Source: Ruminococcus sp. UBA4350 (GTDB taxonomy: Bacteria; Bacillota; Clostridia; Oscillospirales; Ruminococcaceae). From it: DNA of 13,057 nucleotides. This document shows, piece after piece, positions 7,075-12,983 of this stretch. Position 1 is the stretch's first letter; every line of letters starts with the position of its first letter. Position numbers and translations under genes: made by a program. Location: positions 1 to 13,057 of the forward strand of contig DGSY01000177.1 of NCBI GenBank assembly GCA_002394125.1. The letters are read 5' to 3'. Under the pieces are notes generated by a model. That model had not been told where the DNA came from, searched no databases, and was given only the letters and a program-made list of their open reading frames with translations.

Positions 7075-8265
7075 TTATGCCATTTGATTCACAGGCTGAC
7101 AGACCACATCCGCCGCCGTCTCACCGCTGACCTGATACAGCATATCCGCGCCTGTCCGGTCAGCAAGCGCCTCCGGCCGCAGCCTTTCTTCCGGACAGAG
7201 CAGCATCCCGCCCGTCATATCCAGATGCGTGACGGCAACCGCGATCCGCTCACCCGCTGCGGCATATTTTCTGTCCAGCGCAAGGGATTCGGTGAATGCC
7301 GGCAGATCAAACCAGCCGTACCGGAATACACCCTGAAATGCATTCGGCGCATTCGTCCTGTCATAAAGCCCGTATGCATCCGCGATGTCCTTTGATTCCG
7401 TATCGAAACGGCCTGCGCCGTGGCGTGTAAAGAACGACCTTGTCACATAGCATATCTCCGTGTCACGCGGTTCGAGCCGGTCAAGAATCGCACGGATATT
7501 CTGCATTCCCGTATTGGAGGGTGTGAGATGCGGGAAATAATCCGCCCGGTTCTGATCGAGCATCAAGCCCTGTGCGCCCTCAAATACGGCGGTATCGTAT
7601 TCCTCAATAAGCTGCGCATCCGCGGCGGCGCAGACCGCTGCCATTGCAAACAGATCGTCAATATAATGCTCTGTCAGATTTGCATTTGCAAGCATATCCG
7701 TCAGCTCCGCTCTTGCCGTGCCGTTGATCCCGAGTTCATCCGCACGCCGGATGCAGTATTCCGCATGGATCCTTTGCATCGCGCTCCTGACCGCGTTTCT
7801 GTCTGCTTTCAGGATATCACCGAATACCAGACGGTACCGTGAATCCCTGCTGCGGACAATCGTCTCGAAGATTCCCACACCGCAGCTGCCGTGCCGATTG
7901 CTTCCGCGCACGGTCTCTGCAAACTGATTCAGCAGCATATCACAGGGCAGCGTGATGATGCATTGCCGGTCGATGAAGATTCTGCCGGCATCCGCTCCGA
8001 GTATTTTCAGCTCCCTTGAAAAAAGTATGGGGTTCAGGATGAAATGCCCGGAGAGATAGGTATCCGCACCGGCAAAGCTGCCGGAACCGATGTGGGAGAA
8101 GATATGCCGTTTTCCGCCGGCGGTGCAGACAGTGTGACCTGCCTGCGCGCCGCCGTTGCTCCTGATATTGATGACGCTGCCGTCCCTGCGGCAGAAATAG
8201 TCTGTCATCAGACCTTTTCCCTCGTCGCCGAAGCCGGCGCCGATGACCGCATATGCTTTTTTCAT
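7075..8265 (-). CDS. Divergent adenylosuccinate synthetase-like enzyme
   Basis: A PurA-fold GTP-dependent ligase. PurA couples GTP, IMP and aspartate to make adenylosuccinate. Conserved here: GDEGKG at residues 13-18 with the catalytic Asp14, AGHT at 42-45 (catalytic His44), EGAQG at 229-233 and SNT at 250-252. Changed here: GG(H/N)NAGHT is GGAQAGHT (38-45); the phosphate-binding GTTGxGIGPAY region is RHGSCGVGIFET (124-135); the aspartate-binding TTGRPRRCGW loop is NAPNAFQGVFRYGWFD (305-320); the guanine-contact TKLD is THLD (346-349). At 396 residues it is shorter than usual PurA (about 430). The changes cluster at substrate sites, so a different nucleotide or amino donor is likely; housekeeping PurA is less likely. 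It begins eight bases after the vWA stop, with a ribosome binding site (GAGGTG) overlapping that stop, and is the last operon gene. PurZ of diaminopurine synthesis is a related comparison, not an identification. Confidence 0.8.
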   Translation of the reverse strand: MKKAYAVIGAGFGDEGKGLMTDYFCRRDGSVINIRSNGGAQAGHTVCTAGGKRHIFSHIGSGSFAGADTYLSGHFILNPILFSRELKILGADAGRIFIDRQCIITLPCDMLLNQFAETVRGSNRHGSCGVGIFETIVRSRDSRYRLVFGDILKADRNAVRSAMQRIHAEYCIRRADELGINGTARAELTDMLANANLTEHYIDDLFAMAAVCAAADAQLIEEYDTAVFEGAQGLMLDQNRADYFPHLTPSNTGMQNIRAILDRLEPRDTEICYVTRSFFTRHGAGRFDTESKDIADAYGLYDRTNAPNAFQGVFRYGWFDLPAFTESLALDRKYAAAGERIAVAVTHLDMTGGMLLCPEERLRPEALADRTGADMLYQVSGETAADVVCQPVNQMA

Positions 8266-8273
8266 ATTTCACC

Positions 8274-9182
8274 TCAGAACCGGATAATTCTGTTCAGTAT
8301 GCCCCTTTTCTGTGCCGGCAGACCGCCGAGCGCATTTCTGACAGCAAGCTGTGTATTGCCGTCCCACGAATTGATGATATCCTCTGTGTTCCGTCCTGCG
8401 ACGCATTCCAGCAGCGATACGATGATCTCAGGGATCGCGTTGACATCCGTTACGGAGATCGCTCTCTCGCCCATGAGCTCCCGCCATTTCGGGAGCTTGA
8501 CCGTGCTTTCGCTCCGTCTGTCCATGACCATGAGGTGGAACACCTCCCAGCGTCTGCTGACCTGCGCGAGCAGCGCCTCTGTATTGATATCCTCGCTGAC
8601 GCGGTCGCCGAAAACCTTTTCGATTTCCTTTGCAAGCAGCATCTCCGGATATCCGTCATCGCCGAGCGTGAAAATCACGCCTTTCTGCTGCCGCTTTTCC
8701 CATGCATCGGTTTTCGTTTTATTCGCAGCAAGATACCATACCAGCGGATAGCTCTCGAAGTTGTTTCCGCCGCCGCCGCGCTCGAACCATAATTCCGTCA
8801 GCTGGCTTGCGATGCGGATATCGGATTCAAACTGCGTGACCTGCAAGGGCGAACGGTCGCATCTGGAATCACCGACCGCGCAGAACATGATCTGCGGCCC
8901 CTCAACAGGCTGGCGTTCGATGATATCCTTGACCATTTCGCCGAGACGCTTTGCCGTCACATCGAGCAGATCGCTCATAGAGCCTGTCACATCCAGACCG
9001 ATGATGATCGGTGTTGTGACGGGGTGATCTGCGGAATCACAGCTCTCTCTGACGCGGATCAGTCTCGGATCGTATTTTTTGTCGATCTGCGTTGCGCTGT
9101 AAATGTCATTGACCTTTTTGCCGCTGATATTCGCGGATGCATACCGCTTCCAATCTGCGGCGCTCCATGCACCGTGTCCCAT
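8274..9182 (-). CDS. von Willebrand factor A-domain protein, TerY-like
   Basis: Cytoplasmic vWA protein of 302 residues, without signal peptide or membrane segment. The MIDAS metal site starts at Asp64 (DVTGSMS, 64-70; a DxTxS variant of DxSxS). Other family-like features are VGDSRCDRSP (103-112), a glycine-rich GGGGNNFESYPLVWYL (136-151) and FTLGDDGYPE (171-180), where a distal MIDAS aspartate is expected. The N-terminal GHGAWSAADWKRY (2-14) looks like a conserved leader of this subgroup. The fold suggests a metal-dependent protein-binding scaffold rather than an enzyme. AGGAGGT at 9189-9195 picks the ATG at 9182; the frame is open for 32 more codons upstream but overlaps the preceding gene. 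It lies 61 bases after the J-domain/kinase-like gene and eight bases before the PurA-like gene. The assembly partner is not known; the neighbouring pseudokinase is the first candidate. Confidence 0.85.
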   Translation of the reverse strand: MGHGAWSAADWKRYASANISGKKVNDIYSATQIDKKYDPRLIRVRESCDSADHPVTTPIIIGLDVTGSMSDLLDVTAKRLGEMVKDIIERQPVEGPQIMFCAVGDSRCDRSPLQVTQFESDIRIASQLTELWFERGGGGNNFESYPLVWYLAANKTKTDAWEKRQQKGVIFTLGDDGYPEMLLAKEIEKVFGDRVSEDINTEALLAQVSRRWEVFHLMVMDRRSESTVKLPKWRELMGERAISVTDVNAIPEIIVSLLECVAGRNTEDIINSWDGNTQLAVRNALGGLPAQKRGILNRIIRF

Positions 9183-9188
9183 AGTTAT

Positions 9189-9195
9189 ACCTCCT
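9189..9195 (-). promoter_or_regulatory. Ribosome binding site fixing the vWA start
   Basis: Minus strand AGGAGGT, six bases before the ATG at 9182. A start at 9278 would overlap the upstream gene and has no such site. Confidence 0.8.
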
Positions 9196-9243
9196 GTAAT
9201 CATTATTTCAGCCTGTGTATATGCAAGGTCTGTCTGCTGACTG

Positions 9244-10221
9244 CTACACAGCCTCTGCAATATCAGGCAGTCTGACATTCATCTGCGTGAATCTTCTCCC
9301 GCCGAAGCCGTCAAGGATCACCTGTTCCCATTTCTCCATTTCTTCAAATGCCGAGCTGCTGCAAATGCTCTCCGCGAAATCCCGCACCGCTTTCGGCGCA
9401 TCGTCCGGGAAAATGCGCCTTGCAATCGCCTTGACGCATTCAAGGTCGGTGATATGACAGGCAGTCCCGTTTGTCTTTGTCAGCGACGAAAGGCAATCGT
9501 ATACGGAGGACTGCGCGCCGGTCATTCTGCCGCCTTCCTCTGCGGCGAACCACCATCCCCCGCCGACTCTGACGGTATGCTCCGCCGGATCGACAAGGAG
9601 ATTTTCTTCCGCGAGACAGTTCCAGACGATCCCACGCACCTCCGCATAGCAGCAGATGCCCAGAAGCCGCGAGATCATCCATGCTGCGTGCCGGCTGTCA
9701 AGCTTTCCGCCGTAGAAATCCAGCACGCGTGACAGCGGAAGCTCGCCTGTCCGCTTGCAGGTCTCGATGAGCAGTCCGTCATCGGTATTGATGATCCGTC
9801 TGACCAGCGGCAGAAAAACCTCCGTCTGTGCAAGGATCTGCTTCGGAAGATACTCCTTGAAAAAGAGATCAGTCCGGGCTTCGGAACGGGTGAAGCAGTC
9901 CGCATAATCATCCTCGATCAGGAGCCAGACCGCGTTTTCGCCGATGTATTCCGTACCGTATTCCTGCGGCAGCGCCATGAGATATCTGATCTCATAGGCA
10001 CGGCTTCCGCTCCGGAACAGCTTTTCGCGGACGCTGTGCGCTTTTTTCATTTTCCGGAACATATCGTTGAGGAATGCGGAAACCTCCGGCGCCCTCGGAT
10101 CGCTGCATCTGTCAGGATGTTATTTCAGCATCAGCGCCAGATAGATCGGCTGCGCGAGTGCAAGATTCTCCGGAAAGACATCCATGCAGCATTTGCATTT
10201 CAGGATTTCGGAAATATCCAT
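9244..10221 (-). pseudogene. J-domain/kinase-like fusion interrupted by one in-frame TAA
   Basis: Read from the ATG at 10221, one frame runs to the TAG at 9244 with a single internal stop, TAA at 10122-10120. AAGGAGGGG at 10237-10229, seven bases upstream, marks 10221 as the true start. The codons around the stop read ALMLK-stop-HPDR, where DnaJ proteins have LKYHPDR, so the stop replaces the residue before the HPD triad, most simply TAT or TAC changed at its last base. Residues 1 to about 60 are the J-domain. Residues about 62-310 resemble a protein kinase: GIVWNCLAEENLLVD (197-211) aligns with xIVHRDLKPENLLVD, so the catalytic Asp and Lys are lost and only the Asn stays. The expected DFG is replaced by glycines (GGG, about 220-222). 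It would be a pseudokinase that recruits Hsp70. The downstream part (from Met at 10062) has no well-spaced ribosome binding site; GGAGG is 20 bases away. Sequencing error remains possible. Confidence 0.75.
10120..10221 (-). CDS. 33-residue J-domain head fragment
   Basis: The only part of the interrupted gene that is translated efficiently from its own strong ribosome binding site: 33 codons, starting MDISEILKCKCCMDVF and ending LALMLK at the TAA. It has a CxCC cysteine cluster (9-12) and helix II of the J-domain, but not the HPD triad. As a stand-alone peptide it has no evident function. Confidence 0.5.
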   Translation of the reverse strand: MDISEILKCKCCMDVFPENLALAQPIYLALMLK

Positions 10222-10298
10222 AGCCACGCCCCTCCTTGTGATAGAATCAAAATGATAGTAACGATTCCTAAAAAAATATTGTGCTAATATCGCTTTGT

Positions 10299-10311
10299 TA
10301 TTATCATAATA
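10299..10311. promoter_or_regulatory. Palindrome over the -10 of the J/vWA/PurA-like operon, possible operator
   Basis: TATTAT, one base, ATAATA: a perfect 13-base palindrome with 6-base arms, exactly covering the minus-strand -10. A bound regulator here would block transcription of the operon; the divergent NrtR-like protein is the natural candidate. AT-only palindromes also occur by chance, so this is tentative. A second imperfect repeat, ATATT-5-AATAT, lies at 10276-10290 just downstream of the start site. Confidence 0.35.
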
Positions 10312-10334
10312 GCATTAACAGAACGATTTGTCAA
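10306..10334 (-). promoter_or_regulatory. Promoter of the J-domain/vWA/PurA-like operon
   Basis: On the minus strand a perfect TTGACA (10334-10329), a 17-base spacer and TATTAT (10311-10306, 5 of 6). Transcription should start near 10299, giving a leader of about 78 bases to the ATG at 10221. Confidence 0.7.
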
Positions 10335-10350
10335 GCGTTTCGGGACAGAT

Positions 10351-10454
10351 TCTGTGTTATATACAATTCGTTTCTATCAGATTGATATTATCTGTGTGCA
10401 TCATACACAAAAAACGCGAAAATCTTGACATTATGCGAAAAAATGTGTTATGAT
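10351..10454. repeat. Three TGTGT-containing repeats in the divergent promoter region
   Basis: TCTGTGTTATATACA (10351-10365), TCTGTGTGCATCATACACA (10391-10409, with TGTGT and ACACA as inverted arms) and TGTGTTATGAT (10444-10454, overlapping the plus-strand -10) share a core. TGTGTTAT recurs exactly at 10353 and 10444. Spread between two divergent promoters, they could be binding sites for the regulator encoded at 10482. Low complexity makes chance similarity possible. Confidence 0.3.
10425..10454 (+). promoter_or_regulatory. Promoter of the NrtR-like regulator gene
   Basis: TTGACA (10425-10430), an 18-base spacer and TATGAT (10449-10454). Transcription should start near 10461, only about 20 bases before the ATG. 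Confidence 0.7.
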
Positions 10455-10469
10455 AAATCAGATAGTATC

Positions 10470-10476
10470 AAGGAGG
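10470..10476 (+). promoter_or_regulatory. Ribosome binding site fixing the regulator start
   Basis: AAGGAGG, five bases before the ATG at 10482. The frame is open upstream to an ATG at 10425, but that lies within the -35 hexamer, so it cannot be the start. Confidence 0.85.
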
Positions 10477-10481
10477 TTCCT

Positions 10482-11291
10482 ATGGATTACGATATCACAC
10501 AGTACGACAGACCGTCAGTCGCGGCCGATATTGTCGTTTTCACCGTCCGCAGGGGCGAGAGCGAAAGCTACCGTCACCTCTCAAAGCCCGTGCTTTCGGT
10601 CCTGCTTGTCAGACGAACCGAAGAACCGTTTGAAAATATGCTCGCGCTGCCGGGCGGATTCTGCTGCCGCGAGGAAACGATCGAGGAGACTGCCTTCCGG
10701 AAGCTGAAAGAGAAAACCGGCGTTGACAGCCCGCCGCTTTCGCTGCTCTGCAATCTTTCCAAGCTCGGCCGGGATCCGAGAGGCTGGATCATCTCCTGCT
10801 GCTACTGGACGGTCATCGCATACAGCAAAGCAACAACGGACAAGAATGCGCAGTGGTACGAGGTCTCGCTGAAAGAATCCGGCGGAAAGCACACGCTGAT
10901 CCTGACCGATGACAGCGGGCGCGAATACGTTTCCGAGGTCAGGCTCCACAATCCGAATGAGCTGTATAACCAGTCCGCAGAGGCCGAGATCCCGCGGAAC
11001 AGCCTTGCCTTTGACCATGCCGAGATCATCGTCAATGCACTGCTGAAGCTGCGCAGCAGTCTCGAAAAGCCCTATGCCGCATTCAGGCTTCTGCCGGAAT
11101 CATTCACGCTGACCGATCTCCAGCAGGTCTATGAAGCAATCCTCGGCAGAAAGCTCCTCATGGCGAATTTCAGGCGCAAGATCGCGCCGTATGTCGAGGA
11201 GACCGGCGGGATCGAGGGCGGCGCAGGACACCGTCCCTCCAAGCTGTTCACCAGAAAGGCCGCCGCACCCGATCATAATGCCGCGCTCTGA
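10482..11291 (+). CDS. NrtR-like transcriptional regulator (Nudix domain plus winged helix)
   Basis: A 269-residue cytoplasmic regulator with a Nudix domain (about 14-165) and a C-terminal winged helix (about 200-258), the architecture of NrtR, which senses ADP-ribose-type ligands and represses NAD genes. The C-terminal RLLPESFTLTDLQQVYEAIL, then NFRRKI and GAGHRPSKLF, is the characteristic NrtR tail. The Nudix box spans Gly59-Val81. Against GX5EX7REUXEEXGU it keeps Gly59, Glu65, Arg73, Glu77 and Gly80 but has Lys74 and Lys78 at two conserved glutamate positions, so hydrolysis is probably lost and the domain is a ligand sensor. The gene is divergent from the J/vWA/PurA-like operon, sharing a 260-base intergenic region with repeats, so it probably controls that operon and itself. 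The ligand may be ADP-ribose or a product of the PurA-like enzyme; the sequence does not decide. Confidence 0.85.
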   Translation: MDYDITQYDRPSVAADIVVFTVRRGESESYRHLSKPVLSVLLVRRTEEPFENMLALPGGFCCREETIEETAFRKLKEKTGVDSPPLSLLCNLSKLGRDPRGWIISCCYWTVIAYSKATTDKNAQWYEVSLKESGGKHTLILTDDSGREYVSEVRLHNPNELYNQSAEAEIPRNSLAFDHAEIIVNALLKLRSSLEKPYAAFRLLPESFTLTDLQQVYEAILGRKLLMANFRRKIAPYVEETGGIEGGAGHRPSKLFTRKAAAPDHNAAL

Positions 11292-11332
11292 ACAGGAGCG
11301 GGGGTGTCTCCTGACGCTTTCTTACAACAAAT

Positions 11333-11371
11333 ATCGGCGGACAGCTTCTGACTGTCCGCCGATGCGTTTTT
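11333..11371. terminator. Intrinsic terminator of the regulator gene
   Basis: A perfect 12-bp stem, ATCGGCGGACAG (11333-11344) with CTGTCCGCCGAT (11352-11363), a seven-base loop, then TTTTT at 11367-11371. On the minus strand it lies directly after the small ORF at 11373-11465, but the following bases are less T-rich in that direction. Confidence 0.9.
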
Positions 11372-11372
11372 G

Positions 11373-11465
11373 TTATGCTGATCGGGCACGGGAGGTCTCG
11401 TTCTCCTCGACGCTTGCTGTGATAACATCCTCCGCATCCGGTGTAATGTATGATTCCTTATCCAT
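11373..11465 (-). CDS. Possible 30-residue acidic peptide
   Basis: The minus-strand ATG at 11465 opens 30 codons to a TAA at 11375-11373, beginning MDKESYITPDAEDVITAS and ending ETSRARSA. AAGGGG lies about ten bases upstream, a usable but not ideal ribosome binding site. The Y-TP-AEDVIT-S pattern resembles short unclassified peptides I associate with Ruminococcus-type genomes. It has no transmembrane segment and no modification enzyme nearby. The downstream terminator stem and the upstream minus-strand promoter candidate fit a small transcript. No function can be assigned. Confidence 0.35.
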   Translation of the reverse strand: MDKESYITPDAEDVITASVEENETSRARSA

Positions 11466-11471
11466 ATTCAG

Positions 11472-11555
11472 TTACCCCTTAGCCCAACAGTCTTTTGCTG
11501 CCTGTGCATACAGATACAGCGCACGGCGGCATTCTCCCGTCTGATACTGCTTCAC
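11472..11555 (-). CDS. Possible 27-residue ORF or gene remnant
   Basis: From a GTG at 11555 (or a TTG at 11567) a frame reads KQYQTGECRRALYLYAQAAK and stops at 11474-11472, six bases and in frame before the acidic peptide start. There is no ribosome binding site. The amphipathic, alanine/tyrosine-rich sequence looks protein-like, so it may be the remnant of a longer gene. Confidence 0.2.
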   Translation of the reverse strand: MKQYQTGECRRALYLYAQAAKDCWAKG

Positions 11556-11581
11556 AATAATATGCAAATAATATACAACGA

Positions 11582-11610
11582 ATATTAAACCAATGCTTGA
11601 CTATAGTCAA
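11582..11610 (-). promoter_or_regulatory. Possible minus-strand promoter of the small ORFs
   Basis: TTGACT (11610-11605), a 17-base spacer and TAATAT (11587-11582, 4 of 6). Its -35 lies on the palindrome that also holds the -35 of the plus-strand lipoprotein promoter. Confidence 0.3.
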
Positions 11611-11625
11611 ATGTTATGCTATAAT
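11597..11625 (+). promoter_or_regulatory. SigA-type promoter of the lipoprotein gene
   Basis: TTGACT (11597-11602), a 17-base spacer and a perfect TATAAT (11620-11625). The sequence TATGCTATAATGAT around the -10 is also found at the gshA promoter (246-259). Bases 11597-11610, TTGACTATAGTCAA, are a perfect 14-base palindrome over the -35. The leader is about 50 bases and contains a small hairpin, CCGTA/TACGG, at 11635-11649. Confidence 0.8.
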
Positions 11626-11680
11626 GATTTCAAGCCGTATGCTTTACGGAATGTAACATTGTGAATCGGAGGTGTGAGAT

Positions 11681-12808
11681 ATGAAACGCTCTTTAGCGAT
11701 CCTGATTGCCTGTATGCTGTTCCCGCTCTGCACCGGCTGCGGAGAATCGGCTGAAAGCGCCGGCATTCAGCTGGAATCAGGCAGTACGGAAATGCAGGAA
11801 TCCGAAACGGCAGCGGAATCAACAGAAAAATCTGCTGAGATCAGCGCCGCCGCAGAGGACAGCACAATACCGGAAACAGAACCGCCGGTCAATGCGCCGC
11901 CTGAAACGGAACCGCCTGCGCCGGAATACACGGTCCGTCCTGCGGAATGGGAGGATGTGCAGTGGACACAATATGAGTGTCTGAACTTCACACTGACGAT
12001 ACCGGAGGGCTGGGAGGTACAGTGGCAAGGCGATGCCGAATATATGACATGGCAGGTGAAAAGCCCGGATAATTCCATGCTCGGTGTTTCAAATACCGAT
12101 CACGCCTACGCTGCGAAGGATGCTTCTATGATGCAGACGCTCGGAATGAATCTGTCCATGAACAACGGCACAGTGCAGGAATTCTTTGAGGCGCTGTATG
12201 CCCCTTCGACGGATTATTATACAATTCTGAATACTGCGGTTCCGGCGAATGCGGAGGAGGTTGCCGCAATGAATCCGTCTATGCACGGCATACGGGATTA
12301 TCGCTCCTGCTATGCGATCTTTGCCGAAAACGGCATTGAGGGCGAGGGCATCTATCAGGCGGCGGTCATGGACAATCAGGATATTTTTATCCGCGGACAG
12401 AATTATGCATCATGGTACATCAATGCGATCTTCACGGAATATGCGCCGCGGGGAGAGCTTGTCAACTGGATGCCCGTGCTGAATACCATCATCAATTCGT
12501 TCAGATATACAGACTACTATTTGCAGCAGAAGCTGTATCTGATTGGAGTATATCTGAACAGTATTCCGTCAACGGATACAGATTCCGTCGTCGAAGCATT
12601 TGAGGAGCGGATGACCGAGGACGAGATCATTCAGGCAAAGCGCTCGGATATGATCGGTGAATATGAGCGTGTCTACGACAACGAAACAGGCAATATCTAT
12701 CGCGCCTATGACGGCTTTCTCGATGATATCGGCTCAGACCAGACGCGGTATTCCGCCATCACAGACAGTCAATATGCAGAGGGCTATGTGGGGTGGATAG
12801 ATAAATAA
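11681..12808 (+). CDS. Secreted lipoprotein of unknown function
   Basis: A 375-residue protein exported and lipid-anchored to the outer face of the membrane. The signal peptide is MKRSLAILIACMLFPLCTGC, with lipid attachment expected at Cys20 (the lipobox CTGC is a less common variant). Residues 21 to about 84 are a low-complexity Glu/Ser/Thr/Pro linker with repeated TEPP and ETE units. The globular part starts near WEDVQWTQYECLNFTLTIPEGWEVQW (first motif at about 88), a pattern seen in secreted proteins that begin with a fold for 'tIPegW'; it continues to the end with no recognised catalytic motif. The ribosome binding site GGAGGTG (11668-11674) supports the start. The gene is monocistronic, with its own promoter and terminator. 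The linker style matches that of the putative anti-sigma ectodomain. Function not recognised. Confidence 0.85.
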   Translation: MKRSLAILIACMLFPLCTGCGESAESAGIQLESGSTEMQESETAAESTEKSAEISAAAEDSTIPETEPPVNAPPETEPPAPEYTVRPAEWEDVQWTQYECLNFTLTIPEGWEVQWQGDAEYMTWQVKSPDNSMLGVSNTDHAYAAKDASMMQTLGMNLSMNNGTVQEFFEALYAPSTDYYTILNTAVPANAEEVAAMNPSMHGIRDYRSCYAIFAENGIEGEGIYQAAVMDNQDIFIRGQNYASWYINAIFTEYAPRGELVNWMPVLNTIINSFRYTDYYLQQKLYLIGVYLNSIPSTDTDSVVEAFEERMTEDEIIQAKRSDMIGEYERVYDNETGNIYRAYDGFLDDIGSDQTRYSAITDSQYAEGYVGWIDK

Positions 12809-12813
12809 ATCAC

Positions 12814-12850
12814 ACAAGGCAGGGAGGATCGCTCCCTGCCTTGTTTTTTT
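12814..12850 (+). terminator. Strong intrinsic terminator of the lipoprotein gene
   Basis: A perfect 13-bp stem, ACAAGGCAGGGAG (12814-12826) with CTCCCTGCCTTGT (12832-12844), a five-base loop and seven T (12844-12850). Confidence 0.95.
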
Positions 12851-12854
12851 GCAG

Positions 12855-12893
12855 GGGCGGTTTATGGGGTTATGGGATACAGGATGACCGCCC
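12855..12893. repeat. Inverted repeat in the gene-free right end
   Basis: GGGCGGT (12855-12861) and ACCGCCC (12887-12893), extended by GCAG (12851-12854) and CTGC (12895-12898) with a one-base bulge. The 25-base loop and the lack of a T-tract argue against a terminator. It may belong to a mobile or dispersed repeat. Confidence 0.3.
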
Positions 12894-12898
12894 GCTGC

Positions 12899-12983
12899 GA
12901 CAAAATGCATCGCGGAGATGTGATAATCAAAACCGTGTTCTGCAGCAAGGCTGAAAGACGAAATATTCACGGTACACTTAGGG
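12899..12983. other. Gene-free spacer
   Basis: No supported gene or RNA is visible here. The frame on the minus strand that crosses it also overlaps the end of the lipoprotein gene and is not protein-like. Confidence 0.4.

Noticed and set aside
7075..8265. PurZ, the diaminopurine (Z-genome) enzyme
   Set aside because: The catalytic Asp in GDEGKG is retained, the aspartate-binding loop is itself rewritten, and no phage genes, DatZ or specialised polymerase are nearby. Relatedness to PurZ needs a phylogeny.
10425..10481. Upstream start of the regulator at 10425
   Set aside because: The ATG lies in the -35 hexamer of the gene's own promoter, and a strong AAGGAGG precedes the ATG at 10482.
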